From an uncultured Prevotellaceae bacterium (GTDB lineage: Bacteria > Bacteroidota > Bacteroidia > Bacteroidales > Bacteroidaceae), in the NCBI GenBank assembly GCA_900313615.1, contig OMRP01000001.1, positions 62,001 to 126,000 on the forward strand: a stretch of DNA of 64,000 nt. Direction: 5' to 3'. A program made the position numbers and the translations under genes. Every line of letters begins with the position of its first letter. The stretch's first letter is position 1. This document shows, one piece after another, positions 18,088-26,768 of the stretch. The notes beneath the pieces were generated by a model that was not told where the DNA came from, did not search any database, and saw nothing but the letters and a program-made list of their open reading frames with translations.

Positions 18088-19506
18088 TCATGGTTCTTCT
18101 TTCTTCCTTTTGATTCCCCATCCTAGGGCAGCCACGGCTATGCTGACGATGGGAGACATCAGGTTGAAGAAACAATAGGGTAGGTAGGTAAAGGTGGCCA
18201 CACCCAATACCGTACTTTGGGTCAGACCGCAGGTGTTCCAAGGTATCAATACGGAAGTGACGGTGCCGCCATCCTCGCAACTGCGACTGAGTAGGCGCGG
18301 TTCGTAACCGAGTTTGGCGTACAACTCTTTGAACATCGAACTGGTGAGAATGATAGAGAGGAACTGGTCTGCCGACGTGACGTTGAGAAAGATAGCACTG
18401 CCGACCGTAGAGGCCACCAAGGAGACAGTTCCTTTTACCAGACGCTGGAAATACTGCATGATGTCGTGCAACTGACCTGAGGCTGTCAGTGCTCCGGCAA
18501 ACACTTGTGCACTGATAATCAGCCAGATGGTGGGCATCATGCCGCCCATGCCGCGAGTAGCCACCAACTTATCGAGGTCGCTGATGCCGGTGGATATTGA
18601 TGTCGTGTCATAAACAGAACGGATAACTCCCTCGTAAAACATCAGGAAACCGTTGTGACCGCTGCCCATGGCTATCTCCCTGAGCCTCTCAGGCTGGGCT
18701 ATCAATGCCACGAGACCAGCAATGAGTGTCGCCAGGAAGAGTACGACGAGCGAGGGCCAACGTTTCATAATCATAAATCCCATGGCCAGTGGCACGAGTA
18801 GCAGCCAGGGGGAGATGTTGAATGTGGAAGACAGACCGTCCATGAACATCGTCACGTCTCCTTCGCCCGTCACATCCATCATCAAACCTTCTGTGAAGAA
18901 GATGATGAGGGCTATGGCGAAGGTGGGAATGGTGGTCTTCATCATATACCTGATATGCGTGAAGAGCGGAGTGCCAACCACACTCGATGCAAGAACAGTA
19001 GTGTCGGACAATGGTGACAGCTTATCGCCGAAATAGGCACCGCTGATGATGGCTCCGGCTATCCATCCGTCGGGGAAGTCCAAGGCCTTGCCAATGCCCA
19101 GCAAAGCGACGCCTACGGTGGCGATGGTGGTCCATGACGAGCCGATCATCACACTGACGAGTGCGCATATAATACAGGTGCTCACCAAGAACCATTGGGG
19201 ACTCAGTAGCTGCAGCCCATAGTAGATCATCGTGGGCACGATGCCCGACACCATCCATGTGCCTCCGATGGCTCCTATCAGCAGAAGGATGATGATAGAG
19301 GGGGTGCAGTTGGCCACCTTCTTGGTAATCTCCTTTTCCAAATCACTCCATGTGAGACGCTTGGTCATCCAGCCGATGAGCACACATACTCCTGAGGCGA
19401 TAAGTAGCGACACCTGACTGGCACCATCGAGCGTGGCATTGCCGAAAACGGAAATGCAGCATACCAATAGAGCGATGAGTACAAGAAAAGGAACAAATGC
19501 AAGCAT
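18088..19506 (-). CDS. nhaC: NhaC-family Na+/H+ antiporter
   Basis: A 472-residue polytopic membrane protein of the NhaC/ion-transporter superfamily with about 11-12 hydrophobic segments. Typical NhaC stretches are IGSSWTTIATVGVALLGIG (about 135-153), GAYFGDKLSPLSDTT (about 167-181) and the late SCEDGGTVTSVLIPWNTCG (about 411-429). The family exchanges Na+ and H+, and some members exchange organic acids. Placement beside the ammonia- and base-producing arginine cluster may be meaningful for pH balance, but it is on the opposite strand and this is only inference. Confidence 0.9.
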   Translation of the reverse strand: MLAFVPFLVLIALLVCCISVFGNATLDGASQVSLLIASGVCVLIGWMTKRLTWSDLEKEITKKVANCTPSIIILLLIGAIGGTWMVSGIVPTMIYYGLQLLSPQWFLVSTCIICALVSVMIGSSWTTIATVGVALLGIGKALDFPDGWIAGAIISGAYFGDKLSPLSDTTVLASSVVGTPLFTHIRYMMKTTIPTFAIALIIFFTEGLMMDVTGEGDVTMFMDGLSSTFNISPWLLLVPLAMGFMIMKRWPSLVVLFLATLIAGLVALIAQPERLREIAMGSGHNGFLMFYEGVIRSVYDTTSISTGISDLDKLVATRGMGGMMPTIWLIISAQVFAGALTASGQLHDIMQYFQRLVKGTVSLVASTVGSAIFLNVTSADQFLSIILTSSMFKELYAKLGYEPRLLSRSCEDGGTVTSVLIPWNTCGLTQSTVLGVATFTYLPYCFFNLMSPIVSIAVAALGWGIKRKKEEP

Positions 19507-19525
19507 GGTGGTTGTGATTTTCCGA

Positions 19526-19533
19526 CAAAAGTA
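19526..19533 (-). promoter_or_regulatory. -7 box of nhaC
   Basis: On the minus strand TACTTTTG lies 19 bases upstream of the nhaC ATG and fits TAnnTTTG. No clear -33 box is seen. Confidence 0.5.
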
Positions 19534-19709
19534 ATCAATTTGTCCGAATTATAACATGTTTTTGCCAAAATTGTCATCATATTTTCCCTTCATGAAATAG
19601 ATAGGGGCAGACCTTATGGTCAGTCACGGAGAAATGTGGTTACGAAAACGTTTACATTGATTAAATGGCAATAAGTTGAAGAATTTCGGCTTATTGTCAT
19701 TCTTTTTTG

Positions 19710-19717
19710 TATTTTTG
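19710..19717 (+). promoter_or_regulatory. -7 box of the pectinesterase gene
   Basis: TATTTTTG followed by CATC lies 93 bases before the ATG at 19811, giving a leader of almost 90 bases. The leader contains a small hairpin, CCGTC-GTTGAT-GACGG (about 19744-19759). The remainder of the gap 19507-19810 shows no coding signal. Confidence 0.55.
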
Positions 19718-19810
19718 CATCAACTTTGGTAATCATCGAAATGCCGTCGTTGATGACGGTTTCAACAACAAGATCTATCTATTTTACTAATCATATCTAA
19801 AACGAATAAC

Positions 19811-22800
19811 ATGAATAAGCAATTACAAAGACTGTTTGTCTTTGCCTGTCTGCTTTTAGCTGGACTGGCATGGACAACCGATGTGAATGCTGCATTCACC
19901 GACATTAAGGCCAACATCCAAAATCCGGGACTGAGTGGCAATCCCACAACCTTCGGAGTGTTTGTTGACGGTGAAGGCGCCGTGACATTCTCGGAAAGTA
20001 CTGAGGGCGCCAATATGGTGATTAATGCAGGCTCATACAATGGCTCCCAGCATGGTTGGGTCAATGTGGTAGCCACTGTAGCGGTGGATGGTCCTGTCAA
20101 AGTGACTGTGGGTGGTTGCCGCTACAACAGCAACAGCACCGTGACCATCAAGAATGCGGCAGGCGATGAGACCACATTTACTGCGGCAGCTGAATGTTGG
20201 GACAAGAATGCACCCGACGCAAACGTGTCATCGGGAAATTACATGGGAGGGGCAAGCACCCTGACCATCACTTGTGCATCCTACACTCCGTATATCGCCG
20301 TGGAGGCCATTGACGTCTCATCGGCAGAAGTCTCCTTTTCCAAAGGCGACGTGGAGTGCGAGGGTACGCTTCTGCCTACGGGTGGCACCTTCGCCAAAGG
20401 CGATGCCTTCACCATCCCAGCCAACAAGACGCTCTACAAAGAAGGCTATACGCTGACGGGTTGGAAAGACGGTAACGGTTCGATCTACACCGTGGGTGAT
20501 CAGGTGACTCTAGAGGACGACCTCAACCTCACACCCGTGTTCTCCGCCAACACAAAGTCATTGGGTGACCGTACAGAGGAGGTGTCCCTCACATGGACGT
20601 TCCATCCTAAAAATGGATGTCCCACCTTCAATGCCGAAGGCAGCCACAACGGCACGGGCATTTACGTGACGCAGGCCACTGTGGCGGGCGAGGTCATCGA
20701 CGTGAAACTCGATTATGATGCCACCAACGGTAAACTGAACAATGTGAACCGTACTGAGTGGACACAAATTAACACGGGTACTAAGTTGACCCTTCCCTCG
20801 TGCAAAGGGGCCGTGGTGAGTGCCGAGTTCTCTGGCACTACATCAGCCACCACCATCGATGGGCAGAGCGACTACACACCAGGCAAATCCATCTCCTATA
20901 CCGTGGCCTCGACGGCAGAGACGGTGGATATGGTGGTGGATGCAGATGCCAAGTACATCGGCAGCCTGGGCGTGGTGCTCCCCGTGGTGGAGATCAGCAG
21001 CGGTGAGTCGTTTGACAATGTAGCGGGTTCCATCAACTGGCCTGTAGGCAATGAGGAAACACCGACTATTGCTGATGACATAGCAGGTGCCGTGGCAAGT
21101 GCAACGGTGAGCGTGGGCTCGGGATTGACAGCCACAGAGGCTTCGTATTTCGACAAGCAGATGATTCAATATCAGCCAACCACCAGCAATGCCGGTAATG
21201 TGGAAGAGGTGATGATTGAATATCGCGTAAAGATGGCTTCTGGCGTGAAATTCAAACCGACCTCTGTTTCTTTTGATGCCGTAAAGGTGGGTACCGACAA
21301 TGCTTACACATCATGGAGCTATACGGTGGATAGCGAAGAAAGCGCCATTACCGATGTCGACAAGAGTACTATTTTGCGTAATAGTGGAACCAATGGCAAT
21401 CCTGCACTCAATCATACAATTGATGTGTCGGCAGCCGGGGAGTGCGAAGTATTCTCCTTCCGTTATTATATCTCGAAAACAGCCAATAATAAACAACAGT
21501 GCCTGGGTGACATCGTTATCACCGGTACTGTCGACGGCGTGGTGCAGGAAGTGACCACTTACGCACTCGACGTGGTGGCTTCGCCCGCAGAGGGTGGCTC
21601 GGTGAGTCTCTATCCCGCTGATGGCGAATATGAGGAGGGTGCTGAGGTGAAAGCCACAGCAACGGAGAACTTCGGTTACAATTTCGTCAACTGGACCAAT
21701 AGTGCTGGTGACGTGGTGTCGGAAGATGCACAGTTTATGTACACCATGCCGGCAAACGCTGAAACGTTGACCGCTAATTTTGAGGCAGTCAATACGTATG
21801 AGCTCGCCCTGACCGTTGACGGTACCAACGACTATATGGTGATTGTCAGTCCCGAACCCACCGTGGTGGATGGCAAGAACATGTACGAGGCGGGCACACA
21901 GGTGACACTCACCGCCAACCAGTATGAGAACCTCGTGGCCTTCGCCAGCTGGAGCAATGGCCAGACAGCGGCTGAGATTACCGTGACCATGAATGAAAAC
22001 GTGGCGCTGACCGCCAACTACGACCAGGCCGACATCATTGCGGGATGGGACTTCTACAAAGCGGGAAACAGTGGGCGTCCGGCCGACTTCGCTTCGGAAG
22101 ACAATATTACCGCCGCCTTCACGCTCACCAACGGCACATCGGCCACCAGTTGGCTTGACAAGAGCACGGAAAAGGGTGGATATGAGTCGTTAAAGGGTGC
22201 TGCTGTCAACTGGAAGACTCCTGTTGGCGATTATTACTGGCAGACGAAGATTAACGCCGAGCAGTTCAGGAACATCAACCTCCAGTTCCAGATGCTCTAC
22301 AACTACAATTCGTATACCACCTATAATGTGGAGTATTCACTCGACGGTACGGAGTGGACGAAGTTTGGCGACATCACGATGGAAGGAGCCAAGAGCGTGG
22401 CCTCGTTCAGCGAGGCACTGCCGGAAGCATGTGACAACCAAGCATCACTCTATATCCGTTGGATTCCTGACTATGATTCAGACGTTGCCGGTACCACTGG
22501 CAATGGCAATGATGGCAATGCCATCGCCATGGTGTTCTTCACCGGCACGCAGCAGATGGCTGACGATGACGTGCCTCCCGTGCTCGTGTCGACAGTGCCC
22601 GCTAATGAAACAACAGGGACATCGGCTTCTGGTAAGATTGTGCTCACCTTCGACGAGAAGGTGCAGATGGCAGAGGGTGCGAAGGGCTTCCTCAATGGCG
22701 ACATCGAACTGACCCCTGTGGTGACGGGCAAGACCATCACCTTCAGCTACAGTGGATTGAGCTACAGTACATCCTATGAGTTCACTTTGGAACCAGGTAT

Positions 22801-24691
22801 GGTGAGCGACCTCTCGGGCAATACCTACGATGAGGTGATTTCCATCCTCTTCTCCATCATGGATCGTCCGGCTATCGCCAAGGGACTCTACGACTGGGTG
22901 GTGCCCACCGACGGTACACTTGAGGCTGCCATCGCTGCCGCCAACAGCCGCTCTGACAAGAGCACGCGCTACCGTATCTTCCTCATGGATGGCACCTATA
23001 CGTTGCCGAAGAGTACTACGGCTACCATCCATAGTGACGACGGCAATGACTATCCATCGCCCATCACTTTCCTCAACGCTTCGAACGTGTCCATCATTGG
23101 TGAGAGCACCGACGGCGTGATTATCACCAACGACCTGGCCGAAGCACCCACTTATGCGGGACAGTATGGTAATACAAGTGTCTACGACGGCATTGGCAAG
23201 AGCGACGTGCTGCAGATTGGTGGTAGCGTGACGGGTACTTACTTCCAGAACGTGACCATCAAGAGTGGCATTGACGACGGACTGGGACGTAATATCGCCG
23301 TGCAGGACATGGGTTCGAAGACCATCTATAAGGATGTGTGCCTCTGGGGCTACCAAGATACGTGGACCTCGAACAACAACAATGGTCTCTATTACTTCGA
23401 GAATGGTATGGTGCGTGGACGTACCGACTTCCTCTGTGGCAAGGGTGATGCTTACTTCAACGAGGTGGACATCCAGGTGTGCATGAATACGGGCGGTTAC
23501 ATCGCCGTGCCGTCGACACCGGCTGCCAAGGGTTGGGTATTTGCCAACTGTACCATCAAGGGCGAGAGCAGCAGTCTGAACGGTGCTTACACCCTCGGTC
23601 GTCCGTGGGGTTCGGGCACGCCTATCGCTCTGTGGATTAACACGACCATGGAGGTCATCCCGTCGGCCATCGGCTGGAGTGAGATGAGCAACGGATGGCC
23701 CGCACGCTTTGCCGAGTACAACTCGATGACGAGCAGTGGCAGCACCGTTGACCTGTCGGGACGTAAGACCGTCTTTGGCGACGGTCATGCTAACAACCCC
23801 GTGCTCACCGAGGACGAGGCCAATGCAGCCCTCGACATGGCGGCGATGTTCGGCGAGTGGGAACCAATGCTTTATACCGAGCAGGCTCCCGTGCCCGAGA
23901 ATGTACGGCTTGTTGGTACCACGCTATCATGGAATGACAGTGACTATGCGCTGCTTTGGGCTATCTGCAAGGATGGAAAAGTGGTGGACTTCACCGATGA
24001 GCCTACCTTTGAGGTGGATGATGCCACGGCCACATGGTCGGTGCGTGCCGCCAACGAGATGGGTGGATTGAGTGAGGCTACCGAGGCGGTGATTCCCGAG
24101 ACGATCAGCGTGACCATCTCTGAGTCCACCTACGCCACGTTCTACTACGAGGAGAAAGGCTTTGACATTCCCGAAGGCGTGGAGGCATACACTGCCACGA
24201 GGACCAATGAAGGCATCGTGTTGCATGCTGTTGACGGAATCATTCCCGTGGGCGTTCCCGTGCTGCTGCATGGTGAGGCGGGCACCTATGACTTCGTTCG
24301 CAACGATGTGTCGCCCATGGGCGCTTTGGAAAATGACCTCATCGGTAGCGAAGAAGGTGGTACCTACAATGAAGAGGGTTACAAATACTATGTGCTCTCA
24401 TGGAAGAACAATAACAAGAACATCGACGAGGTAGGTTTCTACTGGCTCTCTGGCTCGAAGGGCGCCTATGCCAAGGTGAAGGCTCACCAGGCTTATATGC
24501 GCGCGCCGAAGACGGAAGCCAACGCCGATGGTTACACTTTCATCTTCGACGACACCACGGGTATCACCAGCGTGGAGCAGGTGACCGACTCCGGCACAAC
24601 GGTATATACGCTCTCTGGCATCCGCATGAGCGGCAAGAACCTGCCGAAGGGTATCTATATCATCGGTGGCAAGAAGGTAATGGTGAAGTAG
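19811..24691 (+). CDS. Large secreted multidomain pectinesterase (CE8) with Ig-like and InlB-type repeats
   Basis: A 1626-residue protein predicted to remove methyl esters from pectin outside the cell. A Sec signal peptide (1-28) is followed by beta-rich modules, an InlB/Flg_new-type repeat (about 180-245), two divergent InlB B-repeats (about 577-745), an SbsA-type Ig-like domain starting VPPVLVSTVP (about 920-1015) and a right-handed beta-helix CE8 domain (about 1020-1340). Catalytic marks are D1183 in GYQDTW, D1206 in GRTDFLCG (family DFIFG) and R1264 in LGRPWG. The end, with YTLSG, then LPKGIYII and GKKVMVK, resembles type IX secretion sorting domains, pointing to surface display or release. 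An intrinsic terminator follows. No other pectin genes adjoin it apart from the CBM9-like protein. Confidence 0.9.
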   Translation: MNKQLQRLFVFACLLLAGLAWTTDVNAAFTDIKANIQNPGLSGNPTTFGVFVDGEGAVTFSESTEGANMVINAGSYNGSQHGWVNVVATVAVDGPVKVTVGGCRYNSNSTVTIKNAAGDETTFTAAAECWDKNAPDANVSSGNYMGGASTLTITCASYTPYIAVEAIDVSSAEVSFSKGDVECEGTLLPTGGTFAKGDAFTIPANKTLYKEGYTLTGWKDGNGSIYTVGDQVTLEDDLNLTPVFSANTKSLGDRTEEVSLTWTFHPKNGCPTFNAEGSHNGTGIYVTQATVAGEVIDVKLDYDATNGKLNNVNRTEWTQINTGTKLTLPSCKGAVVSAEFSGTTSATTIDGQSDYTPGKSISYTVASTAETVDMVVDADAKYIGSLGVVLPVVEISSGESFDNVAGSINWPVGNEETPTIADDIAGAVASATVSVGSGLTATEASYFDKQMIQYQPTTSNAGNVEEVMIEYRVKMASGVKFKPTSVSFDAVKVGTDNAYTSWSYTVDSEESAITDVDKSTILRNSGTNGNPALNHTIDVSAAGECEVFSFRYYISKTANNKQQCLGDIVITGTVDGVVQEVTTYALDVVASPAEGGSVSLYPADGEYEEGAEVKATATENFGYNFVNWTNSAGDVVSEDAQFMYTMPANAETLTANFEAVNTYELALTVDGTNDYMVIVSPEPTVVDGKNMYEAGTQVTLTANQYENLVAFASWSNGQTAAEITVTMNENVALTANYDQADIIAGWDFYKAGNSGRPADFASEDNITAAFTLTNGTSATSWLDKSTEKGGYESLKGAAVNWKTPVGDYYWQTKINAEQFRNINLQFQMLYNYNSYTTYNVEYSLDGTEWTKFGDITMEGAKSVASFSEALPEACDNQASLYIRWIPDYDSDVAGTTGNGNDGNAIAMVFFTGTQQMADDDVPPVLVSTVPANETTGTSASGKIVLTFDEKVQMAEGAKGFLNGDIELTPVVTGKTITFSYSGLSYSTSYEFTLEPGMVSDLSGNTYDEVISILFSIMDRPAIAKGLYDWVVPTDGTLEAAIAAANSRSDKSTRYRIFLMDGTYTLPKSTTATIHSDDGNDYPSPITFLNASNVSIIGESTDGVIITNDLAEAPTYAGQYGNTSVYDGIGKSDVLQIGGSVTGTYFQNVTIKSGIDDGLGRNIAVQDMGSKTIYKDVCLWGYQDTWTSNNNNGLYYFENGMVRGRTDFLCGKGDAYFNEVDIQVCMNTGGYIAVPSTPAAKGWVFANCTIKGESSSLNGAYTLGRPWGSGTPIALWINTTMEVIPSAIGWSEMSNGWPARFAEYNSMTSSGSTVDLSGRKTVFGDGHANNPVLTEDEANAALDMAAMFGEWEPMLYTEQAPVPENVRLVGTTLSWNDSDYALLWAICKDGKVVDFTDEPTFEVDDATATWSVRAANEMGGLSEATEAVIPETISVTISESTYATFYYEEKGFDIPEGVEAYTATRTNEGIVLHAVDGIIPVGVPVLLHGEAGTYDFVRNDVSPMGALENDLIGSEEGGTYNEEGYKYYVLSWKNNNKNIDEVGFYWLSGSKGAYAKVKAHQAYMRAPKTEANADGYTFIFDDTTGITSVEQVTDSGTTVYTLSGIRMSGKNLPKGIYIIGGKKVMVK

Positions 24692-24718
24692 GGAGGAGTT
24701 AATGAGGGACTCATAAAA

Positions 24719-24752
24719 GCAGGGATTCCAATGACGGAGTCCCTGCCTTTTT
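24719..24752 (+). terminator. Intrinsic terminator of the pectinesterase gene
   Basis: Arms 24719-24729 and 24736-24746 pair over 11 positions (GCAGGGATTCC with GGAGTCCCTGC, one wobble) around AATGAC, followed by CTTTTTATT. Confidence 0.85.
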
Positions 24753-24795
24753 ATTGTTTTCCCTTGTCGATGTCTTTCGTTATGGGATTATTTCG

Positions 24796-24803
24796 TACCT
24801 TTG
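24796..24803 (+). promoter_or_regulatory. -7 box placed four bases before an ATG
   Basis: TACCTTTG followed by CACCATG. With the usual start point a few bases after the box, transcription would begin at or next to the ATG at 24808, giving a leaderless or nearly leaderless message. An in-frame ATG at 24820 is an alternative start. Confidence 0.6.
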
Positions 24804-24807
24804 CACC

Positions 24808-25542
24808 ATGAAAACAAAAATGATATTAGCGACATTCATCGCGCTGTTCTTTTCGCTTTCGGCTTATACTGACAATCAAGGCCGTGAAGACCAGCCTCTC
24901 TCAGTGCCTCATCTGAAGAAATCGGTGATGGAAGCGAAGGATGTGCCTGCGCTCCTCGATGCGGAGGAAGTGCCGTTCACGACCATCGGCTGTGTCAACT
25001 GGTCCGCTTATCCGTATAAGCCCGAGGCGCAGTTCCGTATCGCCCATGCCGACAGCCTCATCTTCATACATTACCGAGTGAGCGAAGAATGTGTGGCGGC
25101 TTTGGCTACAGATGGGGGAGCTGTGTTCAAGGATGCCTGTTGCGAGTTTTTCATCATGCCGGCTGATGATGGCATCTATTATAATTTCGAGACCAACTGT
25201 ATCGGCTCGTTACTTCTGGAGGAGGGAATAGGAAAAGGAGCACTCAGAAGTGCCGCACCCAAACAGGTGCTGTCGCTTGTCAGACGTTGGGCCTCACTGG
25301 GGACACAGACTTTCAGTCTGCGCCAGGAACCCACGACATGGGAACTGACGCTCATCATCCCCGTCGAGGCGTTTTTCCGCCATCAACTGACTTCGTTGTC
25401 AGGTCGCACCATGCGTGCCAATTTCTATAAGTGTGGCAATGGGCTCTGCCAACGCCATTATCTCTCGTGGCAACCGATACGCACGCCCAACCCTGATTTC
25501 CACCAATCCGCCTACTTCGGAACACTCATGTTCCAACCGTAA
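24808..25542 (+). CDS. CBM9-like (carbohydrate-binding family 9-like) exported protein
   Basis: A 244-residue protein with an N-terminal hydrophobic signal (MKTKMILATFIALFFSLSAY) followed by one DOMON/CBM9-like beta-sandwich. The stretches CVNWSAYPYKPEAQFRIAHA (about 60-79), CCEFFIMP (about 112-119) and the final HQSAYFGTLMF are features seen in the CBM9-like proteins of Bacteroidales. The first ATG in the open frame (24754) lies upstream of the promoter box, so 24808 was chosen; 24820 is possible. It follows the pectinesterase and its terminator but has its own promoter. Ligand unknown. Confidence 0.75.
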   Translation: MKTKMILATFIALFFSLSAYTDNQGREDQPLSVPHLKKSVMEAKDVPALLDAEEVPFTTIGCVNWSAYPYKPEAQFRIAHADSLIFIHYRVSEECVAALATDGGAVFKDACCEFFIMPADDGIYYNFETNCIGSLLLEEGIGKGALRSAAPKQVLSLVRRWASLGTQTFSLRQEPTTWELTLIIPVEAFFRHQLTSLSGRTMRANFYKCGNGLCQRHYLSWQPIRTPNPDFHQSAYFGTLMFQP

Positions 25543-25546
25543 CGGT

Positions 25547-26626
25547 CTATTTCTTGCTCAGGTTCTCAATGGCCTGGCGTATGGTAGGTGTGAGGGCGGG
25601 GATGCCGTGGTCTGTGGCATAGGCTTCTAGCTGGTTGAGCGACATCATGTATTTGTGCTCATCCTTCAGTTCCTTCTTCTTGTTTTTCCACTCCTGCTTG
25701 TCCACGTAGCTGCGTTCTGTGGCGTAGGTCTCGATAATGAACTTCATGCGGCCCTTGCTACCGTTCCACTCCCAATGGTGGGAGTACATCACAAAGTCGG
25801 TCATGCTGCTGTTGCCATCCTCGTCGATATTGAATGTCTCAGTGAACTGGTAGTCGTATTCCTTCTCCTCGCGGCGTTTCAACTGCTTCTCTTGCCCGAG
25901 AGCTTTATTGCGGTACATCTGCATCTTGGCGCCATCGAACGTTACCTGGCACTGTCCATTGGCGGTGATAATGTATCCCACTGTTCCTTCCGGATTGCTC
26001 ACACGCTGCCGGCCCGGTCCGTCGTCGGTTAACGTAGTGAAGTATCTCTTGCTGCCTTCACCGTCAGGCTGCATCTTCTTGGCGGTACTCGCATGGATCT
26101 TTCCTGCGTGAAACTCCTCAACCCTTGCGCCCCATGTGATGCTGGCACCAAAATTGGCGCAGAAGTAGCCCATGGCACTGGAGTAACTGCCCGTCTCTAC
26201 TTTCTTCTTTTGGATGTCGTAGGCGTTGGGCAGGATGCCCGCCTGGTAGTAACGCAGCGAGTCGTTGATGAAGGCATAGGCACGATAGTAGGTCTCGACA
26301 TAAATGTAGGGCTTGGGCTTGACCACGATTTCCTGCAGCTCATAGTCCAGGGCCTCCATGGTGATCCGTCCGTTGTTAAGTGAGGCGATGCTGACCAGTT
26401 GCGGATGAAAAGCTACGTGGGTGACAGCCACCTTCGCCGCTCCCTTCACGTCGTTGATTACGCCATTCAGGTCGGTCGTTCCAATGAGGTTGCCGTCCTC
26501 GGTCAATACGCTTACCAACGGTATACCGTGCCCTTCAGCGTCTACCACTTCTATCTTCTGCGCCTGTGCGCCTAATACAGCCATCATAGCGACTGCGGCC
26601 ATCCAAAGGATTCTTTTCATTTTCAT
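25547..26626 (-). CDS. Exported protein with carboxypeptidase-regulatory-like N-terminal domain
   Basis: A 359-residue protein with a signal peptide ending AQAQ (about residue 22). The next 80 residues (KIEVVDAEGHGIPLVSVLTEDG) form a carboxypeptidase regulatory-like beta-sandwich, a module common on Bacteroidetes surface proteins. The rest is unrecognised; a Lys/Glu-rich patch lies near 255-270 and another near 310-325. The start at 26626 is preferred over an upstream ATG at 26701, because the -7 box 26650-26657 lies between them. Its stop is 4 bases from the convergent CBM9-like gene. Its promoter region closely resembles that of the neighbouring TPR-CHAT gene, suggesting joint regulation. 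Confidence 0.75.
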   Translation of the reverse strand: MKMKRILWMAAVAMMAVLGAQAQKIEVVDAEGHGIPLVSVLTEDGNLIGTTDLNGVINDVKGAAKVAVTHVAFHPQLVSIASLNNGRITMEALDYELQEIVVKPKPYIYVETYYRAYAFINDSLRYYQAGILPNAYDIQKKKVETGSYSSAMGYFCANFGASITWGARVEEFHAGKIHASTAKKMQPDGEGSKRYFTTLTDDGPGRQRVSNPEGTVGYIITANGQCQVTFDGAKMQMYRNKALGQEKQLKRREEKEYDYQFTETFNIDEDGNSSMTDFVMYSHHWEWNGSKGRMKFIIETYATERSYVDKQEWKNKKKELKDEHKYMMSLNQLEAYATDHGIPALTPTIRQAIENLSKK

Positions 26627-26649
26627 AATGGAAAAACGGGTTGTTTCCG

Positions 26650-26657
26650 CAAAGATA
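26650..26657 (-). promoter_or_regulatory. -7 box of the carboxypeptidase-regulatory-like gene
   Basis: TATCTTTG on the minus strand, 23 bases before the ATG at 26626. The surrounding 45 or so bases, from CATACG through TTTCCTAT to GAAACAACC, are almost repeated at 30240-30285. Confidence 0.7.
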
Positions 26658-26768
26658 TGAAATAAATAGGAAAACGTATGAACTATTTCTTTTTTTGACA
26701 TCTGAACATGTTTATTTTATTCAAAAGCATTTATAAGGACAGACGACTATAGTTACTAGGTATGGTTC

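Noticed and set aside
22478-23788. 436-codon minus-strand frame opposite the pectinesterase domain
   Set aside because: Antisense shadow of the CE8 coding region, His/Val/Arg-rich and without recognisable domains.
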